A stretch of DNA of 64,000 nucleotides, from positions 1 through 64,000 of the forward strand of contig NW_021167100.1 of assembly GCF_003711515.1 (NCBI RefSeq). Direction: 5' to 3'. Shown piece by piece: positions 1 through 11,081 of the stretch. Below the pieces are notes generated by a model. That model was not told the origin of the DNA and did not search any database. It saw only the letters and a program-made list of their open reading frames with translations. The first letter of the stretch is position 1. Every line of letters starts with the position of its first letter. The translations under genes were made by a program, and so were the position numbers. The DNA is from Sodiomyces alkalinus F11. Its lineage: Eukaryota > Ascomycota > Sordariomycetes > Glomerellales > Plectosphaerellaceae.

Positions 1-766
1 GGAGTATTAAGGGTTTTATTAATCCTTATAGCTAGTTTTTATATAGCCTTATAGTACTACGCGGTAAGGGCGTTATCTCTCGCGTTAAGGGAACCGGAAG
101 TATTAGGGGCGGCCTAGGTATAATAGGTAGTATAGATATATTTTTTAAGGGCGCCGAGTAAAGAAAATTTCGATCGCTATATAGATATAATTAGTTAAAG
201 GCTTTAAGTATTCTTATAAATAGAAATAGACTTATATTAAAGTATAAATCGCTATTTTCTTCTATATACCTATAAAAAAACTTCTCCTATAGCTATAATC
301 ACCTTACTAGTCTTTAAAGAGTATTAGTAAGCTATAACGTATTAGATTAGTGTATATACTTACTCTATTAGTCTTAAACTCCGGCAGGGTACTATAACGC
401 TTACCGCTATCCTCCCCTTAAATATACTACTAGAAAGTATTAGTTAATCGGTAGTTAGAGAGTATATTATTAAAAAACTCTATAGCGGTCTATAAAGTAT
501 AATAGGATAGTTACTTTCTGGATAGGAATCGTTTTCTAATCGTTTCTTAATCGTTTCCGATTACCCGCTATTAAAAATAAGAAGATATACCTAATAATAT
601 TATAAAATATAAGGAATTTAATATAGTTAATAAAAAAAGTATATAGGAATTAATATTATAATACTGCTAAAATACATATTATGAATAAATAGAGTAGTAA
701 TAGTAGGAAAAAGACACGAATAGGTAAAAGAGAGGAAGAGCACGATAACGTGTTTAAACACGACTC
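1..766. other. AT-rich, RIP-like degenerate block, no gene
   Basis: The sequence is dominated by TA-rich strings with many in-frame stops on both strands and no credible coding stretch. This is the usual look of repeats inactivated by repeat-induced point mutation (C to T on both strands) in filamentous ascomycetes. I cannot identify the original element. It abuts the T-depleted tract, whose bias is in the opposite direction. Confidence 0.6.
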
Positions 767-825
767 GTGAAATTAGCGGAAACGTTTCCCAACGTTTCCC
801 CATTACCCGAGCTAATCAGAATTCA

Positions 826-883
826 CCCCACACCTACCCTCAGCTTAACTTTTCATCAGCCACGCCCCACACCTACCCTCAGC
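826..883. repeat. 19-bp direct repeat at the left edge of the T-poor tract
   Basis: The string ccccacacctaccctcagc occurs at 826-844 and again at 865-883, separated by 20 bases. It lies in the zone where the AT-rich block changes into C/A-rich sequence. Just upstream, aacgtttccc is also doubled (about 779-800). No function is evident. Confidence 0.8.
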
Positions 884-999
884 CCAGCCACCGACTCCAA
901 CATCAGTTTATATATAACCTTATTAACGACGACTACAGCGACACTAAGCGACCATAGTAAGGCAAACCAAACGAAGATGAGCGGTTACTAACCCTACGC

Positions 1000-3900
1000 C
1001 GCCGCCTATCCCTGCGCGCCGTAAGCACCACTTACGAACAAAACAGAAAACAAGAAGCGACACTAAACAATAAACAGCAAAAAGGGAAGCAGCCCCTCCC
1101 CTCCACCAACAAAGCAAACCCCAATCCACACGCAAAATAACACGCCCCACCCCCACATCTCAAGAGCCTCCCACGAACACGACGACAACCACCAACACAA
1201 ACACAGGAAAAGCACACAAAAGCACACCACAGCAAAAAAAAAAAACTCGATCGCCTCGACTGCCCACTCAACAGACCGCCAACCAACCTCCACAGGAGAA
1301 AAAGACCCAAGAGAAACCCAAGTCAGAAAGACCCCCCAAGCTCCACCACACTCTGCAACTTGAACACAATCTCAGCACAAAACGCCACCCACTCAACAAG
1401 ACCAAGCCCAACAACCGACACCCAACACCCGAACCAAAACCAAAGAACACAAAAGACCCGGAAGCCGAAGACCCACACCCACCCCATGGCCAGCGCAGCA
1501 AGAGACACACACACCCAAAAAGACTGCCCCCGCAACACCACGCCCGACCCAGACAACAGCAAAAGCGCCAGCAGAACCCCCGGCGCGAGGTCCCCAACCA
1601 CCGACACCACGGCGCTACACCCCACCAACATACCCACCAGAAGGACCCACCCCACCCCAATCAACGGCAACAACACGGACACACCCACGCCACACCCCAA
1701 ACGCAGGAGCGTGACCACCTCCCCCACGGGGAACCTCACGCAGACAAGCTTAACCTACCCACCATACAGCACCAAGATCCCACACCACAACAAAAAGATG
1801 ACCAAGCACGACCCGGCGAACCCCAAAATCACCACCGGCAGGCGCGATCCCCACCCCACCTAGCACGCAGCCGACACAACAACACCCAGCCAGACCACGA
1901 AATCTCCAACTCCCCCACACACCCCAACAAATACTCGCACAAAGCACCCAAAGAAACAACCCCGTCAGAACCGGCTTCGCAACCGCCCAAAACCAGGACA
2001 CACCAGACAAAAAAACCGCGTAGGAAGCACACGCCCAGGGCGCCCCCCAAACCAGCAGCACCGGCGCCAGCGCCCAGCCCCAACCAAAAAACCCAACAAA
2101 CACAACAGACCCACCAAACCACCGGACCAAACCCCCGCCGGGACAGAGCACCACGACACAAGCCACCCGCACGAGAGCAGCCGCTTCGCAAGTGCCGCAG
2201 AGGAGAACCACCCCCCGCACCCCAGACCCCAGCCACCGCGAGAGCCACCCGCGAAACCGCCCACACCCGACCCAGGAACAGCAGTTCAACAAGCAAAGCC
2301 ACGGGCGCCACAGCCCGCGACGACACCACAAGACCCCACCTGCCAATTCAAACCGCCGAACGTCCAGCCCTCGAAGAAGTTCGCACAACCACCGCCGGGT
2401 CCATCGACAAAAAATAGCGGGACAAGGAAGAAAAAACCCCACCCAACAGCGACTCCGCACAAGCAAACAAACAACGAGGCCGACACCCCTCGGAACAAAA
2501 ACACACCAAAGAACACACACCCAACGACCAGGCCCAACCCCACACCCACAACCCCCAGAACCACGAAATCGTACACCAGACGCAACACCAACGCGCAATC
2601 CGCCGCCACAAAAAGCACCAACACCGCCAAGCGCTCAGCGCTGCCGGAAACAAAAAAAACACCCAGCACAGAAGCGACAAACCACGGCAGAAGCAGATGA
2701 TAAACATCAAAAGCACCGACATCGCCACCAAACGCCCCACCACCGAACACGAAGGGAACATCCTACAACAAACAGCCCGGAACAACAACACCCAACCGAC
2801 ACACATCCCGCATCGGAATGGCCACCAACCCAACCCGCACGACAGCAAGGGAAAACTTCACCAAAAGACGACCAAGAACGACACGACTCCCACGACGCGT
2901 AAGCCGGCGCCCCCCCACGCAACCGAGCAACGAGCGACCCAGGAGAAAGCCCGCATCCCCCAAGTCCCAGGCCAACGCGGAACCGACCGCACCCCCACAG
3001 ACCACCGGCCACCACGGAAAGCCCGTAACAGGCCAGACGACCCCAACAACACAACAAACCACAAGAACACAGACCACCAACGCGGAAGCGGGCACGAGCA
3101 CCCAGGCTGGAAATACGACAAAAACCAAGACGACGCTGGCGACGCGAGCCACCCGGAAACCAACATCAAAATAGCCAAGCCTAACACAAACCCCAAAGAG
3201 AAAACCAAGCGAAAAAGAAACGGCAAGTCATCGGGCAAGAAAACTCGCAAAACAAACCACAAGCACAAGGCCAAACGCAGGTTCGAGCACCAAAACAAAC
3301 AGAGCCACTCAAACAAAGACCACACCACAGAAGACGAGAAACACAAGCCCCCCGCCACCAAACATCCCCAACAACCAAAGCCAAAGGCGAGCAGCGCATC
3401 CGACCTGGCCCTAGCCACGAACAAAGGCGCGCAAACACAAACAACCAGCACGACGAACAACCGAAGAAGAAGAATCCAGCCCCAACGCGCCACAACCTCG
3501 CACAAACCAAAACCCTCGACGAAAAGCCCAACCAGCACCGCCCAAACCACCCAGGAAAATCACGCCGACACAGAAACCCACAGCCACCCACCGGACAGGA
3601 CCACCGGCAAGACTGCGACGACAGCCCCAACGAAACCGACAAACCAACACGACGACGAAGACCAAGAAAAATCACACGACAACAGCAACACAAACAGCCC
3701 CAACGACACAAAACACCAAACCACCAAAACGCAACACGAAAACAACAGCCACCTCGAAACCAAGGCCGACGCCAAAACCGAACTCGTCGAAGAGACCACG
3801 ACAAAGCCGCCCCCCACCCAAGACGAAGCCAAGCGACCGCACGACCTGGGCAACGACGACACGGCAACCCCCAACCACACCCGCCACCCGCGCAACCTCC

Positions 3901-6660
3901 TCCACACCACAAAACACCGCGACCACAACCCGCAGTACAGGAACCACCACAAGAAGAACATGCGGCGCACCCAGGAACACAGCATCACGAACATAGCAAA
4001 GCAACACGACAACAACAAGGACCGCCTCGGCGAGCCACAGAGCAAGCCAAAGCTCACCAAACCCACGAAGCGGCAGCCTCCCAGCAAGGGCCCCCGCGGC
4101 GAGAGGGGCACGGACGTGGAAATACACGCGCCCGAAAAAAGCGACACGCAGGGAGCCGACCGGAGAAACGACGCCGACCGACACGGAACCCAAACAGGTC
4201 ACGCGCCCGAACCAACCGACAAAACAGGCACCTAAACGGCCGGCATCAAAAAACAAATCACCGCACCAGACCAGATGGCCAAGCCCCCCGAAACCGACCC
4301 CCAAGACAAAGACCAACAATGCCAACCGGCGGAGAAGGCCCAAAGGAAAAGAACAGAACGGACGGCCTACACGTCACACCACGACGGCCAGAAAGAGACG
4401 CCTGCAGTCGTGCATGCCACGCGGCAGACCACCCAGGCCGACAAGGACCACGAAAACACCACGCCGACCAGGCAAAACAAAAACGCGCATAACCGCCCCA
4501 AGAGGTCTCCCAGCAGAAGCAGAACACCCCCAGCAACACACCGACCAGCCACGCCCCCAACCCACAGAGACAACGACCCAACACCGGAACAACAAACTCC
4601 AAATCGCACAAGCTACCAGAGAAACCAAAAAACGAACACGACCAACGACACCACCAAAACCACACAGCCAATCTACCCCAAACAGACAACGGCACAACTG
4701 GACCACACAGGCAAAAACAGCAAGGAAGCGGAACCGCGAAATATCCCACCCGAAACCAGCGACCAAAACGAACAGCAGATTAAAGTCGCGGCATGAGACG
4801 GAACAGACCACCCCTCGACAAGCGGGCAGGGACCCAAACCATTCAACCCTCGCCGGCACGAGAACCGCGACAACCCGCGACCGCACAAGAACTAAAGAAA
4901 ACAAACCGACAAACCCAGTCACCACCCGCCCATCGGAGCCGCCTGGACCGAAGCCCCAAAGGGGACGTACTACGGACAAGCAGCAGGCAAGCACAAGGTC
5001 TACCACAACTAGCACCATACAAAACCACAAGGAAAAAGGGTACTCAGCCGAAAACCGACAACCCCACGCAAGGACGACCCAGACACGCCGAACAAGCAAA
5101 CAAACCCCGAGAAAGAGAACAAAAAGAGCAACCCCGTGGCAGACAAAGAAGCAAAGAGGGACGTCAAGAACTGAACAACAGGGGACACCGCAGTCATCGA
5201 GTCCCAGCCCCGAACAGGGAAGGAGAACAAAAACTACAACCCGACGCGCAAGCTGCGACACGCAAGCCACCGGCTCCGCGACAGCAACCCGCACCAGGAG
5301 AACCCAAAGCCACACGAACGAAACACGCACGCCTACGACCCAAAGGCACAAGACCCCCAACACCCGCCCCCGCAGCACAACCGCGGCAAAAAAAACGACC
5401 CCACAAAGGCGCACCGAAGCCCAAAAAAGAACCAGCCACCGCCCAACAACCCCGCCAACCCAACACACCGCGCGCAGACCAGAAACCACATCCACCACAA
5501 GCCAACACCGCGGCAAGCGCCGAAGGACCCACAGACCACGCCCGACCAGCGGGCAAGCGAGGAAGACCAGTAACACCAGCAGCAGCAGCAGAAGAACCAA
5601 CAACAACAACAACAACAGCAGAAGCAACAACCCAAACACACCCGGGGGAACAAGACCACGACCGCCTCCTGCCCCAACACCAACGGCGAGAGGACGGGCG
5701 AAGAACACCCAACGGGAAAAGGCAAGTAACGGGAACAAAGGGAGAAGGCGGGCAGAGCGCACCCACAGGAGTGGCAACGGCGCAAGCCCAGATACGAAGA
5801 CGCAAACGAAGAGGAGCAACAACAACGTCCACAAGCCGGCAAGACACGCAACGGACGCGGACCACCGGGACTGACCAGAGGTACAGAAGATGAGAAAATA
5901 AAGAAAGATCGAAGAAGAACAAGAGGAGGGAGATGGAAGAGCCAGACAGCAGACGAAACCAACCCAGCAAAGGGCAACCAAAGGAGCGCCCCCGCCCGCC
6001 CCAGAACGCCACAAGCACCCCAAAAATCCCCGCCCGCGCCGCCCCAACAAACCCGGAAAGACGCAAGATACCAACCAAACCACACCCAGCCGCCCCCGGG
6101 CCACAACACAAAAGGATGGGAGGAACAACCACCGACACAGCGACATCAAAAACCTCAAAACCTCCACAGAATCACCCAACCAAAATGAGCCTGAACGTCA
6201 AACGGAAACGCACACGAACAAAGAACATGCCACAGGGCAGAAACAAAGACACACCTCTCAAGCGAGAAAAAGAAAAAAAACGTGCCATAAGAATACAAAC
6301 ACGCATACCAAACGAAACCTAAAGCCACACGCAGCAGCAAAAAACGCAACAAACAACCAACAAAAAGACACCACCGTCACCACGACAAAGGGACAAAAGA
6401 TCCCACTCCACGGAAAAGTAAACCACAAAACTCGTCACATCATCGCCAGCGAAGAAACAAAAAGCCACACAATCCCTCAAAACACAACACACCCAACCCC
6501 ACCCCCCCACCACCAGCAAAACAACAAAAGCCAAAACGAGATGCAAAAGACCAACCTGCCCGACTTACGACAAGAGACGAAACACATCAGAGACGACAAC
6601 ACTTGCAGGGGAGCGCCGCCACCCCCACCAAAAAGGCAACGCAGAGAAAAAACCACCGGT
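1000..6660. other. Strand-asymmetric T/G-depleted (A/C-rich) hypermutated tract
   Basis: Hand counts of 60-base rows give A23 C27 G9 T1 (1501-1560), A26 C24 G9 T1 (3721-3780) and no T at all in 5581-5640. The sequence is not a tandem repeat and looks complex apart from short CAG/CAA-type runs near 5580-5640. Because TAA, TAG and TGA need T on the + strand and A on the - strand, every frame is open for long stretches. The + strand ORFs are Lys/Asn/Thr/Pro/His-rich and the - strand ORFs are Leu/Val/Trp/Cys-rich. Neither resembles a protein family, so I do not annotate them as genes. At its right end the tract overlaps the malate synthase reading frame, which shows that at least this end is an ordinary gene altered in place. 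T content rises sharply at about 6660 (rows from 6301: 2, 4, 6, 0, 5, 3, then 11 and 16) and falls at about 950-1060 on the left. Confidence 0.9.
6364..6660 (+). pseudogene. Degraded N-terminal relic of malate synthase inside the A/C-rich tract
   Basis: Read in the malate synthase frame (codons starting at 6301+3n) the tract still aligns with the family N-terminus. LPD then ETKHIR at about 6559-6591, G-A-P-P at 6613-6624, R-R at 6634-6639 and TGPTDRK at 6652-6672 match the conserved family segment LPDFLPETKHIR...[22 protein letters not shown], which I give from memory. Further upstream R..I.. at 6433-6444 and scattered T, P and Q residues keep the register of the RKILTPEAL...NPTRKALL region. 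Replacements such as I to T, E to K, G to T, L to H or P and V to N mostly need T or G to become A or C. Exceptions include C-to-A changes. The intact protein of about 540 residues would start near 6364; no ATG remains there. Confidence 0.75.
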
Positions 6661-8360
6661 CCAACGGACCGCAAGATGGTCGTCAACGCTCTGAATTCAG
6701 ACGTAAAGGCTTACATGGCCGACTTTGAGGGTGAGTTCCAGAATCCTGACCTCCCGAGTTGAGTTGAGATACCTGTCGCCTTTTCCGTCTGGTCTCTCCT
6801 CTAAAACTAAGCCACAGACTCCAACGGCCCTACATGGCAGAACATGATCCAAGGACAAGTCAACTTGTACGATGCGATTCGGCGTCAGGTCGACTTCAAC
6901 CTCGGCCCTAAAGAGTACAAGTTGCGAACAGACCGGCCGCCGCCTACTCTGCTGGCTCGCACGCGCGGGTGGCATCTTGTCGAGAAGCACTTTACCGTCA
7001 ACGGGGAACGCATGTCGGGCGCCTTGTTCGACTTTGGGTTGTATTTCTTCCACAACGCGAAGGAGCTGGTTTCCAGGGGTGCCGGTCCTTACTTTTACCT
7101 GCCAAAGATGGAATCGCACCTCGAAGCTAGGCTGTGGAACGACGTGTTCGTCGTGGCGCAGGACTACATCGGTATTCCCAGGGGGACGGTAAGGGCCACC
7201 GTCTTGATCGAGACTATCAACGCAGCATTCGAGATGGATGAGGTACGTTTGACAACCCGCAGGGCCACAGAAGATCAGAGGAGAGAAAAGAAAAAAAAAA
7301 AAAAAAAAGAAAGAAAGAAAGGAAAACAACTTCATCTCTAACCTCTGGTAGATCATCTACGAACTCCGCGACCACAGCGCCGGCCTAAACTGCGGCCGAT
7401 GGGACTACATCTTCAGCTTCATCAAGCAGTTCCGAAACCACCCGGGCTTCGTGCTCCCTGACCGCAGCGACGTGACCATGACGGTGCCCTTCATGGACGC
7501 CTACGTACGCCTCCTGGTCGCGACGTGCCACCGGCGCGGCGTGCACGCCATGGGCGGCATGGCGGCGCTGATCCCGCGCAAGGACGACGCCGCCGCCAAC
7601 GAAAAGGCCATGGCCAGCGTCCGCGCCGACAAGCTCCGCGAGGTGCGCGCCGGGCATGACGGCACGTGGGTGGCGCACCCTGCGCTGGCGTCCATTGCCT
7701 CCGAGGTGTTCGATGAGTACATGCCCACTGCGAATCAGACGTTCCGTAGGACCACGCCAGAGGTGACGAGGCAGGATCTTCTGAATCCGTCGGTGCCGGG
7801 GAAGACTACCGAGGACGGGATTCGGAAAAATGTGCAGGTTTGTTTGCTGTATATGGAGGCGTGGCTGCGTGGGGTTGGGTGTAGTGCCATCAACTATCTT
7901 ATGGTGAGTCTTGTCTTTCCTCTGCGTCGGACCAGAAACCCTTTCTTGGTTTCTTTCTTTCTTTCTTTCTTTCTTCTTTCTAACCGACAGTCGTTGTGCA
8001 GGAGGACGCAGCAACTGCAGAGGTATCACGAAGCCAGCTTTGGCAATGGGCACGACACGGCGCCACCACGGCCGAGGGAAACATAATCGATAAGAACAAG
8101 GTGCTCAGCGTGCTTGACGACCAGACCAACGAGCTTCTCTCCTCTGCATCTAAGGGAAACAAGTTTGAACGCGCAGCCACGTATCTCCGGGATGAGATCA
8201 CTGGGAACACATACTCCGACTTCCTGACAACGTAAGTGAACTTGCACGACTGAGCTTAGATGTCGTTGGAGTGGTCTTTTCTTCGAGACGGAACTAACCT
8301 GGAATACACAGACTTCTCTATGACGATATAACAACTATCACTTCAAGTTGGGAGCCCTGA
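6541..8360 (+). CDS. Malate synthase, 5' end overwritten by the hypermutated tract
   Basis: Malate synthase condenses glyoxylate and acetyl-CoA to malate in the glyoxylate cycle. Exons are 6541-6730, 6818-7242, 7352-7903, 8002-8231 and 8312-8360, all with GT-AG introns; from 6541 they encode 481 residues against about 540 for the family. Diagnostic motifs are [104 protein letters not shown] and [16 protein letters not shown]. The ATG at 6541 falls inside the relic N-terminus and the one at 6676 would remove still more, so the true start is uncertain or lost. The C-terminus ends in SSWEP, not an SKL-like peroxisomal signal. Exons 2-5 look under normal constraint, so the damage may be recent; whether an active enzyme is made cannot be told from sequence. 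It converges on the transporter gene ending at 8690. Confidence 0.9.
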
Positions 8361-8689
8361 GTTGTGTTGTATGTTGCATTGCAGCCACATAGACGGCATC
8401 ACGACAGTATAATGATCAAAGTCGTTTCGAAGATTCCCCGTAATAATCAAGCAAAAAGGCAATCAACTTGCTATTCATTTCAATAATCACTTTTATGCTT
8501 TACTGTCGCGCACATGCATTTACAGGCAACGTAGACTTGACAGTTATAATTTATGATGCTGGCCATGAGCAACTTTTACCCCTGAGCACTCGACGACCAC
8601 GCCGAGAATCTAGCCCACCCACCCCTCGTCCAAGGACCAACTTTCAGTCTTCTGATCTTTTCCCCTGGACATGCTACTCCGTTCTTACA
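8361..8689. other. Intergenic, convergent 3' ends
   Basis: This 0.33 kb spacer lies between the stop codons of malate synthase (+) and the MFS transporter (-). It should hold both 3' UTRs and polyadenylation sites. I see no ORF or repeat in it. Confidence 0.6.
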
Positions 8690-10442
8690 CTACACTTTGG
8701 CAAAAATGTTCTTGTTGGTCCGGAACTTGAGGAAAGCAACAAGGCCGGCCCCAGCAAGGGCAAGAGAGCCGGCGTAAAACATGGCCGGGCGATAGGCATG
8801 CAAGCCTTCTTCGGCTCCGCCATACGCATCCAGCAAATATCCCGCAATGGGTGCGCCCTAGGAGGTGTCAGTGTCACGCGTAAGAGAGGGGAAATGCGTG
8901 GCAAAAGAAGAACATGAAGGGACAGGGTCACAGGGAGCTACACACCATCAGGTATCCTCCGCCCCATCCCGTAACCACCATGCCCATGGCGACAGACACC
9001 CGTGCCGACCCGAAAGTGTTACCCACGACGGTCGGCATGGTGGAGAAGAACCCGCCGTTGGAAGCGCCGTTGACCACGACGAACACAGCCAGGGGGGCCA
9101 GCGTGGTGGAGACGGGCCACAGCGCGAGCATGCTGACGGCCGTGAGCAAGAAGGATGCGAGAAGCGTGTTCAGCGGGCCGAGCCTGTCGCAGAAGAAACC
9201 GCAGAGAATCCTGCCGACGGCGGACGAGAAGTTGAAGCCGGCTAGGAGGCCGGCACCCGTGGTCGACGAGAGGCCCATGGACCGACTGTAGAGGGGCACG
9301 AAAAAGGGCGGGACGAAAAGGGGGAAGGTGCCGACCGCACCGGCTGCGAAGACTAGGAGGAAGCCCGGGTCTCTAAAGAGGCGCCTACATATACAGTCGT
9401 CAGATTTGCAACATGAGAACACGCCACGACGGTGCAGCAGTGGGAAAAGGGGAGGCGGGGGGCTGCTCACCATTCTACCAAGGCCGTCGTGCGAATAGGG
9501 GTTCGTTCTTTGATCATCCACGCAGCGGGGAGACCTGTGACAAGGGTCGCGAGACCTAGGACACGATACGTCCATGCCGGCCCGTATTTCTGGATGAGCG
9601 AATCTAGCACGAGACTGTTGAGGGCACCACCGAGACCGCCCCCTGCGAAGACGATACCGTTCGCAAGGCCTCTCTTGCGGTTGAAATACTGAGCTGGAGC
9701 GACGGAGACGGTCTGGGCGAGATTAGCACGTTGTCTCTCGTGACTGTCATAGTTGGGAAGAATTGGCTTACCATAAAACACAAGCTGAAAAGCAAGGGAG
9801 CACATGGCCAGGTTAGACCGGTGCATAGGAAAAAAAAAAGGGGGGGGGGCTTTTCCTTCAATACGACCATCGACTCCGAGAAACCCTCACTCACCTCATC
9901 CCCAAGCCCAGCAACACACCAACAGTAGCAAACAACCCCCCGACATTACTGACGGCAAAGCTCGCGGTAATCTCAGCCAACCCGATGAGGAAGATCCCCA
10001 GAAGACCGGTGTACCGGGTGCCGATCCATCGAACAACCCGCGCGTTGACGATGGCCAGCGCGCTGATGAGGGCGGCAGACAGCGAGCCCACGAAGGCGAG
10101 GGTGCCGGGCGACCCGACGCCGTCGGCCACGAGGGCGCCCTGGATGACGCCCCAGCTGTAGCTGGTGCCGACGAACCACCACGTCACGAGGGAGCAGCAC
10201 GATACCACGACCCAGCCGTAGCCTCCGTCGGGGACGGTGCTATCCGCAGCCCGGGAGGCGGCGAGGACGGGGTCGGGGTCGGTTCCGGTGTCTCGCGGGT
10301 TTGTTGTTTCCTGGATAACGTCGCGCTGGGTGACGACGCTGCTTGGGGGGATGGTCTCGAGGCGGATTGCGGTGGTGGTGGACGTAGCGGCTGCCATTGC
10401 CATTGCGCAGGGCCGGGGTCTGGTTATTCTCTGATATCTCAA
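8690..10442 (-). CDS. MFS transporter, monocarboxylate-transporter-like (MCT family)
   Basis: A predicted plasma-membrane or organellar secondary transporter. Exons on the - strand are 9895-10442, 9772-9784 (a 13-nt micro-exon), 9471-9712, 8946-9384 and 8690-8857. They splice in frame to 469 residues from the first ATG at 10442; ATGs at 10403 and 10397 are equally plausible starts. A hydrophilic N-terminus of about 70 residues is followed by PDGGYGWVVV, the signature before TM1 of fungal MCT-like permeases. Then come about 12 hydrophobic segments, including GLGMSLCFM with AQYFNRKRGLANGI, and RILCGFFCDRLGPLN in the second half. The C-terminus is short. Fungal members move monocarboxylates, riboflavin or secondary metabolites; the substrate here cannot be assigned. 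It lies head-on to malate synthase and in tandem with the methyltransferase gene upstream. Confidence 0.85.
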
Positions 10443-11081
10443 GTTCTTAACTGCCAGGGCCCAGGGGTTGGGTTCTCTGATGTTTTAAGAGGGCCTGCGA
10501 TTAGCCTGAGTTTCTATCTTCCTTTGCTAAGAACAGAAAAAAAAAGAAAAAAACAACAACAACAAAAGGTCCACTGGAATCTGACGAGTGAAGTCGGAGT
10601 AGAGTCATCCCCGGCTCCTTCGGCCCCTCCGGTGAGACGAGTGCCGAGATGGGATTAGGCTGTAAGAATCGGCTTATTCCGGGCATCTCATCTTATTTTC
10701 TGTACTTATATATATTCCCAATACCCTGGTCCTTGGAACACAAGTTACACACATCAACCACTTAGACCTCAACTTTCTTCACATCAATGGTCGATTTCCA
10801 CATGCACATCTTCAGTCCCAGCCAGGACTCATTCATTTCGTCAGTCTTATTCCAAAACCTCTTACTCTGCTAAAAGCACAGTAAAACTTCATGTTGCCAT
10901 CGCCTGGCTGCACGGGTCCATCGTCAGTCGGGCTTCTGCCCATACACCACATAGCTGTGCATCATTTTCCTCGTTAGCCGTCTGGTCGCTCCGTCGAAAA
11001 GCAGATGCACACTCAGTTGGTCGTATCACGGTGTCACTGAGAGCAACCAGGCCCAAAGTAACCCTCATCGAAGAACTCAAC
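10443..11081. other. Intergenic, MFS promoter and methyltransferase 3' end
   Basis: A 0.64 kb spacer between two tandem - strand genes. It has an A-rich run near 10538-10567 and a TATA-like string (tatatatatt) near 10706. No ORF with recognisable homology was seen. Confidence 0.5.

Noticed and set aside
2697..4235. 512-codon + strand ORF and similar long ORFs on both strands in 1000-6300
   Set aside because: Openness follows from the lack of T (or A on the other strand). Overlapping frames are equally long and the products are compositionally trivial.
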